Shown here: one piece after another, positions 15,409-22,650 of the stretch | How the letters are laid out: every line of letters starts with the position of its first letter | Position numbering within the stretch: the stretch's first letter is position 1 | From: CALJGI01 sp047618115 | Lineage (GTDB): Bacteria; Pseudomonadota; Gammaproteobacteria; Pseudomonadales; Halieaceae | DNA: 23,072 nucleotides | Assembly (NCBI GenBank): GCA_047618115.1 | Contig: JBLHKV010000025.1 | Location: forward strand, 1 to 23,072 | Reading direction: 5' to 3' | The notes under the pieces: model-generated | Databases searched by the model: none | What the model was told of the DNA's origin: nothing | Seen by the model: the letters and a program-made list of their open reading frames with translations, nothing else | Made by a program: the position numbers and the translations under genes

Positions 15409-16191
15409 ATGGATATTTCTGGTAAATTTGTAGTAGTGACAGGGGCCAGTGGAGGCATAGGTGCGGCTTTGTCGAGGCAGTTGGATAAAGCTGGCGCAAA
15501 GCTATTACTGGTCGGCAGAAATGAGGAGAAGCTGCAAGAATTGCTCGCAGAGCTCTCGGGTGAGGGACACAGGATAGTCAGAGCTGACATAACCACAGCT
15601 ACCGGTAGGGATGCTGTGTCCGGCGCCTGTGGTGGAGAACTGGATGTGTTGATAAACAACGCTGGTCTCAACGGGTTGGCCCTTCTTGAGAGCCAAGCGG
15701 TTGGCGATATAGAAGCTCTGACACAAATTAACTTGCTGGCTCCGATATTATTGTGCCAGCGATTGCTACCTGAGCTGAAACTAAGGGACTCGGGAATAAT
15801 TTTGAATATCGGCTCGACCTTCGGAAGCATTGGCTACCCTGGCTTTGCGGTTTATAGCGCTAGTAAATTTGGTCTAAGAGGCTTTACTGAAGCTTTAAGG
15901 CGCGAGTTGGCAGATACCGCAATTCGCGTCTTATACTTTGCTCCGCGCACTACATCCACAGCAATGAATTCGGCAAAGGTGGATGCCATGAACGCTCAGT
16001 TGGGTAACGCATGTGACGACCCCAAGGAAGTGGCCAAAGCAGCTGTGAATATGCTCCGTTTCGGAGGCTCGAGTCGATTTCTCGGCTGGCCCGAGAAGTT
16101 GTTTGTGAAATTAAATGGATTGTTTCCTACACTGGTGGATAATGCTCTCAGAAAACAATTGCCGATTATCAAGACCTTTGCGGCCCGGTGA
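15409..16191 (+). CDS. Short-chain dehydrogenase/reductase (SDR)
   Basis: Classical SDR, probably NADP(H)-dependent since R37 follows the second strand (LLLVGRN). Motifs are the cofactor loop TGASGGIG (11-18), NNAG (83-86), N108, and the catalytic set S136, Y149, K153 (YSASK). It has 260 residues; the C-terminal part carries a hydrophobic, positively charged tail that could touch the membrane. ATG 15409 begins 2 bp after the HDO stop, and the response-regulator gene starts 27 bp later. It presumably reduces or oxidises a keto/hydroxyl or aldehyde intermediate of the pathway that starts with the acyl ligase. The substrate cannot be inferred. Confidence 0.9.
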   Translation: MDISGKFVVVTGASGGIGAALSRQLDKAGAKLLLVGRNEEKLQELLAELSGEGHRIVRADITTATGRDAVSGACGGELDVLINNAGLNGLALLESQAVGDIEALTQINLLAPILLCQRLLPELKLRDSGIILNIGSTFGSIGYPGFAVYSASKFGLRGFTEALRRELADTAIRVLYFAPRTTSTAMNSAKVDAMNAQLGNACDDPKEVAKAAVNMLRFGGSSRFLGWPEKLFVKLNGLFPTLVDNALRKQLPIIKTFAAR

Positions 16192-16218
16192 AAACTGGCT
16201 TCCGTTGGAGCTGAGTGT

Positions 16219-16881
16219 ATGCATGTATTGTTGGTGGAAGATGACGAAGCGTTAGCAGCTGGCATAATTCGTGGCTTGCGTGACGAGGGGTTTGTTGTCA
16301 ATGCTGTGGCCACTGGGGCATTGGCTCTGGCGGCTGTTCGATCCGATCCCCCAGACCTGATGGTTCTCGATCTCGGTCTACCAGATATGGACGGTATGGA
16401 GGTTTTGTCGACCTTGCGGAAAACACAGGCCTCGCTTCCAGTGCTGTTGCTGACGGCCCGCGACAGTATGGAAGATAAGATCAGGGGTTTGGATAAAGGC
16501 GCCGATGACTACGTCGTCAAGCCCTTTGAAATGCCCGAGTTGTGCGCGCGTTTGCGCGTTATAGAACGCCGTCTGGGTACTCCGGTCGCTAGCAGCATCA
16601 TAGAGGTCGGGGATGTTACTCTGGATTCGGCATCGCTCGCTGTAACGTGCCGAGGGTCTGTCGTAGAACTGCCGAGAAGAGAATACATGCTACTCAAAGC
16701 TTTATTGGAAAGCGCAGGCCGCGTGCTAACCCGGGAAGTTCTAGAGACGCGACTATATAGCTGGGGAGAGGAGGTTTCGAGTAACGCATTGGAAGTACAT
16801 GTTCACCAGGTACGGAAAAAGCTCTATCCTGAGCTCATCAAAACTGTACGTGGGGTCGGTTACACCGTCGGCAAAATGTGA
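16219..16881 (+). CDS. OmpR/PhoB-family response regulator (PmrA/QseB-like)
   Basis: Two-domain DNA-binding response regulator. The receiver domain (about 1-115) shows the acidic pair D8/D9 in LVEDDEAL, phospho-acceptor D51 in VLDLGLPDMDG, T79 and K101 (VVKPF). The C-terminal winged helix (about 125-220) has the family pattern LPRREYMLLKALL and SNALEVHVHQVRKKL, ending in IKTVRGVGYTVGK. It has 220 residues. ATG 16219 has GGAG (16207-16210) 8 nt upstream. It overlaps the kinase gene by 4 bp. Overall it looks most like the PmrA/BasR-QseB branch, whose relatives bind CTTAAG-like repeats; a weak version of such a box lies at 12449-12465. Signal and regulon are unknown, but the downstream iron-transport genes make metal sensing likely. 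Confidence 0.92.
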   Translation: MHVLLVEDDEALAAGIIRGLRDEGFVVNAVATGALALAAVRSDPPDLMVLDLGLPDMDGMEVLSTLRKTQASLPVLLLTARDSMEDKIRGLDKGADDYVVKPFEMPELCARLRVIERRLGTPVASSIIEVGDVTLDSASLAVTCRGSVVELPRREYMLLKALLESAGRVLTREVLETRLYSWGEEVSSNALEVHVHQVRKKLYPELIKTVRGVGYTVGKM

Positions 16882-18197
16882 ATTCAATTCGAATCTACCT
16901 GGTAAGCGTGCTGCTAGCCACGTTTTCCCTGGTCACCTTTCTCGCGGCGCTCAACGGCTATCGTTCGAGTATGGCAGAGGCCGAGACGCTAATGGACAGG
17001 CAGCTTGCCGATAGCAGCTACTTGCTGTCCCTGGCACCCATTCCCGTGGCCAGAATCGGAGTTGAAGCTGGATTTAATGATCACGCATTTCAGATTTGGG
17101 CGGGATCGATCCTCTCGACCCACTCACCCAATGTAGGCACCGAGGCGATAACGCCATTTGAAGAAGGTTTTCGATACGCCAATTTTGGGGGCTATCGCTG
17201 GCGCACCATGACTCGTCGGGCGCGTGGTGGCACTTGGATTATGGTCGCTGAGCGAACAGATATAAGGCAGCAACAGGTTGAAAATATTGTCCTGAAGTCG
17301 ATTATGCCGCTGATTTGGTGGTTGCCTGTGTCCGGCGTATTGGTCTGGGTGATAGTTTCTCGCGGTCTGCGGCCATTGCGTGAATTGGTGGCTCAGATAG
17401 ATAGAAAAGATATTCACGACTTTACGCCGCTTTATGCTCCACAGCCTACACTCGAACTGTCCCGAATTGTCAGCTCAACTAATGCCTTGTTGGCACGCCT
17501 GGCGGCCGCATTCGAGCGAGAAAAGCATTTTGCCGACAATGCCGCCCACGAGTTACGCACACCATTGAGTGCGCTGAAGGTACATTTGTATAATTTGCGT
17601 AGTGAGCTGCCGACCGATAGCGAGGCGCTCAGGTTCGTAAATGAGAGCGTCGATAGAATGCAGCATTTGATTGAACAAATCCTGGATTTAAATCGCACCA
17701 ATCCAGACGCTTTTAAAGCACAGTGCAGTAACCTTGATTTACACGCGTTAGTACAGAAGGTTACGGCCGAAACCTATCCGGTTTTCCTTAACAAAAACCA
17801 GAGTTTGGAGCTTTTCGGTGAGCCTCTGATGATGAGCGGAGACGGTCTTATGCTGGAAACTATGGTGCAGAATATCCTCGATAATGCAGCCAAATACACA
17901 CCCGCTGGTGGCCAAATAAAACTGACGATCACACGGGAGAAGGGAGCCCCTAAGTTAGTTGTTGAAGACTCGGGACCTGGTATTCCGGTCGAAGCAAAGG
18001 ATCGCGTATTTGAGCGATTCTACCGCCTTGGTGGCGATCGTCATAAATCGGGAACGCTTGGCTGCGGTCTCGGACTCGCTATTGTTCAACACATTGCCGT
18101 GCTGCACAATGCGACTATTGTTCTGGATGAATCATGTTTTGATTCGGGCTTGTCGTTTGCGGTGACTTTTCCCGCAGACGTAGCGGAGGCTGCGTGA
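16878..18197 (+). CDS. Sensor histidine kinase (PmrB/QseC-like)
   Basis: Membrane-bound histidine kinase and partner of the response regulator. The order is membrane helix 1 (about 5-26), a periplasmic sensor loop of about 115 residues, membrane helix 2 (about 143-162), HAMP-like linker, HisKA with phospho-acceptor H224 in NAAHELRTPLSALK, then the ATPase domain with N-box MVQNILDNAAKY, G1 EDSGPGIP, F-box VFERFYRLGG and G2 GCGLGLAIV. It has 439 residues. The GTG start at 16878 lies in a GTGA overlap with the regulator stop. The periplasmic loop has several acidic residues and two histidines-containing stretches (NDHAFQIW, THSPN) but no ExxE iron motif that I can see. A 4-bp overlap with the next gene ties it to the cupredoxin/iron-permease genes. 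Confidence 0.92.
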   Translation: MNSIRIYLVSVLLATFSLVTFLAALNGYRSSMAEAETLMDRQLADSSYLLSLAPIPVARIGVEAGFNDHAFQIWAGSILSTHSPNVGTEAITPFEEGFRYANFGGYRWRTMTRRARGGTWIMVAERTDIRQQQVENIVLKSIMPLIWWLPVSGVLVWVIVSRGLRPLRELVAQIDRKDIHDFTPLYAPQPTLELSRIVSSTNALLARLAAAFEREKHFADNAAHELRTPLSALKVHLYNLRSELPTDSEALRFVNESVDRMQHLIEQILDLNRTNPDAFKAQCSNLDLHALVQKVTAETYPVFLNKNQSLELFGEPLMMSGDGLMLETMVQNILDNAAKYTPAGGQIKLTITREKGAPKLVVEDSGPGIPVEAKDRVFERFYRLGGDRHKSGTLGCGLGLAIVQHIAVLHNATIVLDESCFDSGLSFAVTFPADVAEAA

Positions 18198-18529
18198 AAT
18201 TTTCAATCTGGAAAATTTGTTTCACGGTGTGGTTCGTCGGTTTCCCCGTCGTCGTAGCCGCTAAGCCTCCTGTTGTTGAAATCGAAATTCGCGATCATCT
18301 GTTCCATCCTTCTGAACTGTATATTCCCGCAAAAACCAAGGTGAAGTTGATAATTTATAACCGCGACCCCACCCCAGAAGAATTCGAGAGCTACGAGCTC
18401 AATCGGGAAAAGGTAATCATGGGAGGTCGCAAGGCGACAATATTTATTGGGCCCTTGCCCGTTGGAGAATATCCGTTTTTTGGCGAGTTTAACCCGCGCA
18501 CTGCACAGGGTAAGGTAATCGTCGAATGA
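18194..18529 (+). CDS. Small periplasmic cupredoxin-like protein of the iron-permease module
   Basis: Secreted protein of 111 residues with a clear signal peptide (hydrophobic 8-22, cleavage near VAA-K at 23-24) and one compact beta-rich domain of the cupredoxin_1 type (IRDHLFHPSEL near the start, EYPFFGEFNPRTAQGKVIV at the end). Family members are often encoded beside FTR1 permeases and may bind or oxidise iron or copper in the periplasm. Oddly, the mature domain has no cysteine and only two histidines, so a normal type 1 copper site (His2Cys) is absent; acidic residues (PEEFESYE) are candidate metal ligands. The GTG start overlaps the kinase stop by 4 bp; the FTR1 gene follows after 10 bp. 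Confidence 0.8.
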   Translation: MKFSIWKICFTVWFVGFPVVVAAKPPVVEIEIRDHLFHPSELYIPAKTKVKLIIYNRDPTPEEFESYELNREKVIMGGRKATIFIGPLPVGEYPFFGEFNPRTAQGKVIVE

Positions 18530-18539
18530 GATTCTCCAT

Positions 18540-19337
18540 ATGTTGATGAACTCTGTCATCGTTGTGTTGCGCGAGGTGCTGGAAGCCGCCGTACTGATGA
18601 GCCTACTGGTGGTTTATGCTATCAACATGCGTTTCGGTCTGGCTTGGCTGCGCTGGTGTATACCGCTTGGTCTGCTAGGCATTTCAATTTATACGGTGGG
18701 CATGGATGAGGCGACCGACTGGTTGGATGGCACTGGTCAAGAGATCGTGAATGCAATGTTGCAGTTGACTATCTACTTGCTTATTGCAGCCGTGCTACTT
18801 TGTATAAACCTTGCTGCCCTGGGGCGGAAATCACTCTCCTCGTGGTGTCGCATCTTTATGGGTTTGGCAATAGCGACTGCGATGATCAGGGAGGGTTCTG
18901 AGATCGTGATCTACACCTCCGCGTTTATGGCAGAGGAGTCACTGCGTAGCGCCGTCCTCGGGGGTAGTGTAATTGGTGCGGGCATTGGTCTTAGCGTTGG
19001 TATTTTGCTGTTCTATTTTTTCCGATTTCTGGCGCGGGATGTGTCCACTGTTCCGGGGGAGCTTTGCCTCGCGCTCGTGGGGGGAGGCATGGTCATGCAG
19101 GCGAATTTACTTATCGACCAGGCCGGGTGGCTGGATTATCAAGCACCACTATGGGATAGCAATTTTCTCATATCTGAGAGCTCCCTCAGTGGACAACTGC
19201 TCTATGCTATTTTTGGATATGAGGCGACGCCCACGCCTCAACAAATGACGGTCTATGTAGTCAGTATATTACTGCTGCTCGTCGTGATATGCGTGCCTGC
19301 ATGCGTGCAACGATATAAGCCTAAAGCAGAATTATGA
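18540..19337 (+). CDS. FTR1-family iron permease
   Basis: Multi-pass inner-membrane iron transporter of the FTR1/EfeU family. Both signature REXXE motifs are present: REVLE (11-15) in the first helix and REGSE (117-121) in the fourth, which carry Fe3+ through the membrane. About seven hydrophobic helices fit the 265-residue family. Start is ATG 18540; ATG 18546 is a nearby alternative and the ribosome-binding site is weak, so coupling to the cupredoxin-like gene is likely. There is no EfeB peroxidase or EfeO/imelysin gene nearby, so this is a reduced variant that pairs with the cupredoxin-like protein instead. Confidence 0.93.
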   Translation: MLMNSVIVVLREVLEAAVLMSLLVVYAINMRFGLAWLRWCIPLGLLGISIYTVGMDEATDWLDGTGQEIVNAMLQLTIYLLIAAVLLCINLAALGRKSLSSWCRIFMGLAIATAMIREGSEIVIYTSAFMAEESLRSAVLGGSVIGAGIGLSVGILLFYFFRFLARDVSTVPGELCLALVGGGMVMQANLLIDQAGWLDYQAPLWDSNFLISESSLSGQLLYAIFGYEATPTPQQMTVYVVSILLLLVVICVPACVQRYKPKAEL

Positions 19338-19338
19338 C

Positions 19339-20061
19339 ATGAACTCATGGACGAGGTTTTTCATATTGGTGTCGCTCGTTTACATAGCTGTGGAGAGCAG
19401 AGAAGTTCTGGCTGACGGTGCTGTCGTGGACAAAATATATCACCCCTATGTAGAGCAGCTGGAGCGAGAGGTTGAATGGCGGGCGTCCTTCGAGGAGGGG
19501 ATCGATGGTGTCATCGACGCCAGGCAAGTCCATAAGTTAGGTTTTGGATCAGCCCTTACCGAATATTGGTTTGGCGAAATCTATTTGATCGGGGAAAAGA
19601 CATCGGCGCAGGGTTTTGACATTGAAGCAGTCGAAATCGAGGCGCGTTGGCAACTCAGTGAGCAGGGCGAATACGCTGTTGATTGGGGCTTGTTGTTCGA
19701 AATTGAAAATGAATTTGACGAAGATATTTGGGAGCTCGCCACCAAGCTATTGGTTGAAAAGGAATGGGGTCGATTTAGTCACACAGCCAATGTTTCCTTC
19801 ATATATGAGTGGGGAGAGGACATACATAACGAGTTTGAAACGGGGTTGGCTCTTCAGAGCCGCTACCGATACTCGCCTTATTTTGAGCCCGCTTTGGAGT
19901 TCCATGCCGGGCAGGATACACGTAGCCTTGGACCAGCGATTCTCGGTTCGGTACCTCTGGATGTTGGTCGTAGGCTGCGCTGGGAAGCTGGCCTCAGTTT
20001 TGCCCTGGATGGCGAAAGCGCGGATCACACGCTGCGCTTGGCCCTTGAATACGAATTTTAA
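19339..20061 (+). CDS. Small predicted outer-membrane beta-barrel, end of the iron module
   Basis: Not a family I can name. The 240-residue product has an N-terminal signal peptide (hydrophobic about 7-20, cleavage near VLA-D at 25-26) and alternating amphipathic strands throughout. It ends in LRLALEYEF, where a terminal phenylalanine is typical of outer-membrane barrels. Charged EIEARWQLSEQGEY and WGLLFEIENEFDED stretches resemble strand-turn-strand hairpins. ATG 19339 is 1 bp past the FTR1 stop, so it is surely in the same operon and may help metal ions cross or bind at the outer membrane. Its stop codon abuts that of the convergent gene with no spacer. Confidence 0.72.
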   Translation: MNSWTRFFILVSLVYIAVESREVLADGAVVDKIYHPYVEQLEREVEWRASFEEGIDGVIDARQVHKLGFGSALTEYWFGEIYLIGEKTSAQGFDIEAVEIEARWQLSEQGEYAVDWGLLFEIENEFDEDIWELATKLLVEKEWGRFSHTANVSFIYEWGEDIHNEFETGLALQSRYRYSPYFEPALEFHAGQDTRSLGPAILGSVPLDVGRRLRWEAGLSFALDGESADHTLRLALEYEF

Positions 20062-21123
20062 TCAGTAGTTGATATTGGGTGTTCCGGAGGGATAGAAATG
20101 GCCGACCAGTTCCATTCCGGCGTCATCACAACACTGCAGTGAATGCTCCTGCTGCGCAGGAAGAAAGATAAAGTCGCCAGCCTTGACGTCTGTTCTTCGG
20201 TTTTCAGTCCACATGGTTCCATGTGCACTAAGAATCATTAATGTCTCTTCGTACAGATGGCGGTGGGGGGCGGCCTTTGACTTGGGTATTTGACCAATAA
20301 ATTGGGCCACCTCATCACTACCGATTGTTTCTCCAACAAGTACCTGATAAAACCGATCTGCCATCGACTCCTGTTGGGACGGATCGAACGCCACGGTGCG
20401 ATTCGGATACTCGCTTTGGAAGTTGTAGGTAACTTGGTCTACAGTCTTCAGGCCTTTGCCACCGGGGCAGATACAGATCAAAAATTCCATTGGTTGGCCG
20501 TTGTCATCAGCGCTTAGCTCAAATGTCTCTCCGGGACGGATGTGAACCCCCATCCTGGGTGCAAGTTTGTAGAGCATCCCGGAAACGTTAATGTTGCCTC
20601 CACCGGCGTGTACGTAAATCACTACGTCGGCACCCGGACTGGCCAAAGCAGTGCTGCCAGACTGCAGCAAGCGGCCAGCATATTGACTCAGGTGCTCGGC
20701 ACCGTCTTCTACTGTGATGATGGGCGCAACACTAATGTTACCTAACTGCTTCCACTGAAGTGCTGAAGGCCGTTGGACATAACAATTTCCATCGAGCATT
20801 GCCCGTCCATTTTTATCGAATTCCACATATTCGGAATTCTGACGTAACTGCGCCAGTGGTCGTTCATCGGCAGCGTATTCATCTGTAAGGTTGTTGTGAG
20901 AGCCATCGCATAGGGGTTGTAAACTCGTGTGTTTACAGCCACAAAACAGCGCAGTCGTATTGGCGGTCGCGGTGTAGCGCAGCGGCTTGAATTCAGTGCC
21001 CGCGTGAGATTTGTCGCAAAAGGGCTGTGTCTTGCTTAAACCACAAGAGCACCAGAGATAATTTTTTCCCTCTTCGACCACGACCGCGTAGGGTTTGAAT
21101 TGCGCTACTACCGGCTTTTCCAA
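20062..21123 (-). CDS. CDGSH iron-sulfur / cupin fusion protein
   Basis: A 353-residue protein with two N-terminal CDGSH-type 2Fe-2S motifs followed by cupin domains. The first is C25-x-C27...C36-D-K-S-H40, with lysine where CDGSH has glycine; the second is C61-x-C63...C72-D-G-S-H76. The C-terminal cupin shows PHRHLYEE (H287, H289, E293) and EH (H327), a normal metal site; a preceding segment (about 150-220) looks like a degenerate cupin. The start is TTG (21123-21121): AAGGA (21136-21132) is 8 nt upstream and an in-frame stop lies just before it. No signal peptide, so cytosolic. Function unknown; quercetinase-like dioxygenase or metabolite binding are options, with the CDGSH part giving electrons or sensing redox state. 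Divergent from an amino-acid transporter. Confidence 0.82.
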   Translation of the reverse strand: MEKPVVAQFKPYAVVVEEGKNYLWCSCGLSKTQPFCDKSHAGTEFKPLRYTATANTTALFCGCKHTSLQPLCDGSHNNLTDEYAADERPLAQLRQNSEYVEFDKNGRAMLDGNCYVQRPSALQWKQLGNISVAPIITVEDGAEHLSQYAGRLLQSGSTALASPGADVVIYVHAGGGNINVSGMLYKLAPRMGVHIRPGETFELSADDNGQPMEFLICICPGGKGLKTVDQVTYNFQSEYPNRTVAFDPSQQESMADRFYQVLVGETIGSDEVAQFIGQIPKSKAAPHRHLYEETLMILSAHGTMWTENRRTDVKAGDFIFLPAQQEHSLQCCDDAGMELVGHFYPSGTPNINY

Positions 21124-21277
21124 TTGTTGCGTCCTTGGCTAAACTGGCTGGGGTGGCCAGATTCTGCACATGTGATACATTGATTCCCGACTGAGTATAA
21201 CAATACTAAATCCTGTGGCATGGTAGCAATATGCAACGAACTCAAATTTGTAATCCGGGGCCCAGTGGGTCGCAGAT
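21124..21277. promoter_or_regulatory. Divergent intergenic region with candidate promoter and palindrome
   Basis: This 154-bp gap separates the minus-strand CDGSH/cupin gene from the plus-strand transporter. Read on the minus strand, ATGCCA (21221-21216) and TATACT (21199-21194) with 16 nt between form a moderate sigma70 candidate for the CDGSH/cupin gene. The perfect inverted repeat AGTAT-aaca-ATACT (21194-21207) overlaps this -10 and could be an operator. On the plus strand TATAAC (21196-21201) is a possible -10 without a good -35. No RNA gene or terminator is visible. Confidence 0.35.
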
Positions 21278-22639
21278 TTGAAAACTGAAACCTGGTCATC
21301 ACAGGCCACCTTTCTTTACGCGACTATCGGTTGTTCAGTAGGTTTGGGCAATCTTTGGCGCTTTCCCTACATTGCCGGGCAGAATGGTGGTGGTGCATTT
21401 GTACTGGTCTACATCGGTTTTGTTTTGCTGGTTGGAATTCCGCTGGTCATGGCCGAGTTGGCTATCGCAAGGCGCGGTCACGGCAGCCCGGTTGCATCGG
21501 TTACAGCGGTCGCGCGCGATGAATCACGCAGCCGTGGTTGGCGCCTAATAGGTTGGATGAGTGTGCTCGCACCGTTGTTGGGGCTCAGTTTCTACTCGGT
21601 CGTGGGTGGGTGGTCACTGGATTACCTGGTACAGGCGGGGAGTGGTGCTTTTTCACAGATAAACGGTGAGCAGGCGGGAGAATTGTTTTCCGGCATGTTG
21701 AACTCGCCAAACCGAATGATCCTGTCGTTCTCGCTGATGATAGCCTCGGTCACGCTGGTGGTCGGCATGGGCTTGAGCAACGGTATCGAACGCGTGACGA
21801 AAGTCATGATGCCTTTGCTGGCAGTGCTGTTGGTTGCACTGGCCATCTATGCCAACATTGTCGGAAACTCGGCCCGCGCCTGGTCTTTTTTGTTTAGTCC
21901 CGATTTTTCTCAACTCACCGCTGACTCTATTTTGATTGCGCTTGGCCAGGCCTTATTTTCAATAGCGGTGGGTACTGGGGCACTACTTGCATACGGTGCC
22001 TACTTACCGGCTGATGTGTCAATCCCTCGGGCGGCCTGGGCCATAGGCTTAGCTGATACGGCTGCTGCTCTATTTGCTGCGCTGCTGATTTTCCCCATCG
22101 TATTCGCCGCTGGTCTTGATGCCGGAGAGGGACCTGGGTTGATTTTTGTTACTCTGCCCGTGGCTTTCGCCAGTATGCCTGGTGCGCAGATCGTAGGGCC
22201 TTTGTTCTTTCTCCTGATTTTTACCGCGGCATTTACTTCTGGGCTGGGCATGATGGAACCCTTTGTGTCCTGGGCGGAAGAGCGCCGTTGGTTAAGCCGC
22301 CCCTGGGCCGCGATTGTTACTGCTGTAGCGGTATGGCCTTTGGGTCTGGCGGCAGTATTTTCTTTTAATCGATGGAAGGACTTCACGCCGTTGGATGCTG
22401 TGCCGCAATTGGCTGGAAAAACAGTATTTTCGATATTGGACTATGGCGTATCAAATCTCGTGTTGCCACTTAACGCTTTGCTGATTGCGCTATTTGCGGG
22501 CTGGGCGATCTTGGGTTCGCGGATGCGTGAAGATATTGGTATAGAGTCAGAACTGGGCTGGAGGCTTTGGCGTCTCTCGACTCAATTCATCGCACCGATA
22601 GCAATTTGCGCGGTGTTTTTCCTCAACTTCGCGGCCTGA
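21278..22639 (+). CDS. Sodium-dependent NSS (SNF) family amino-acid/amine transporter
   Basis: Neurotransmitter:sodium symporter of the LeuT/MhsT/Tyt1 family, importing amino acids or related amines with Na+. The first helix has the hallmark GCSVGLGNLWRFPY (18-31) followed by NGGGAFVLVY, which contains the unwound substrate/Na+ site. About 11 hydrophobic helices and 453 residues match the short 11-helix bacterial form such as MhsT. TTG 21278 is the only usable start after an in-frame stop at 21251-21253; the ribosome-binding site is weak. It is divergent from the CDGSH/cupin gene and convergent (11 bp) with the iron-sulfur gene. Import of the nitrogen compound degraded by the 50-7076 operon is possible but is 14 kb away and speculative. 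Confidence 0.92.
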   Translation: MKTETWSSQATFLYATIGCSVGLGNLWRFPYIAGQNGGGAFVLVYIGFVLLVGIPLVMAELAIARRGHGSPVASVTAVARDESRSRGWRLIGWMSVLAPLLGLSFYSVVGGWSLDYLVQAGSGAFSQINGEQAGELFSGMLNSPNRMILSFSLMIASVTLVVGMGLSNGIERVTKVMMPLLAVLLVALAIYANIVGNSARAWSFLFSPDFSQLTADSILIALGQALFSIAVGTGALLAYGAYLPADVSIPRAAWAIGLADTAAALFAALLIFPIVFAAGLDAGEGPGLIFVTLPVAFASMPGAQIVGPLFFLLIFTAAFTSGLGMMEPFVSWAEERRWLSRPWAAIVTAVAVWPLGLAAVFSFNRWKDFTPLDAVPQLAGKTVFSILDYGVSNLVLPLNALLIALFAGWAILGSRMREDIGIESELGWRLWRLSTQFIAPIAICAVFFLNFAA

Positions 22640-22650
22640 GTCGGGCGCCG

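Noticed and set aside
15363..15830. 155-codon open frame on the minus strand
   Set aside because: It is antisense to the SDR N-terminus with its clear TGASGGIG motif; the translation is low-complexity Ser/Pro/Ala.
18344..18362. Fur-box-like AT-rich stretch inside the cupredoxin-like gene
   Set aside because: It matches the Fur consensus poorly and lies within a coding region with no promoter.
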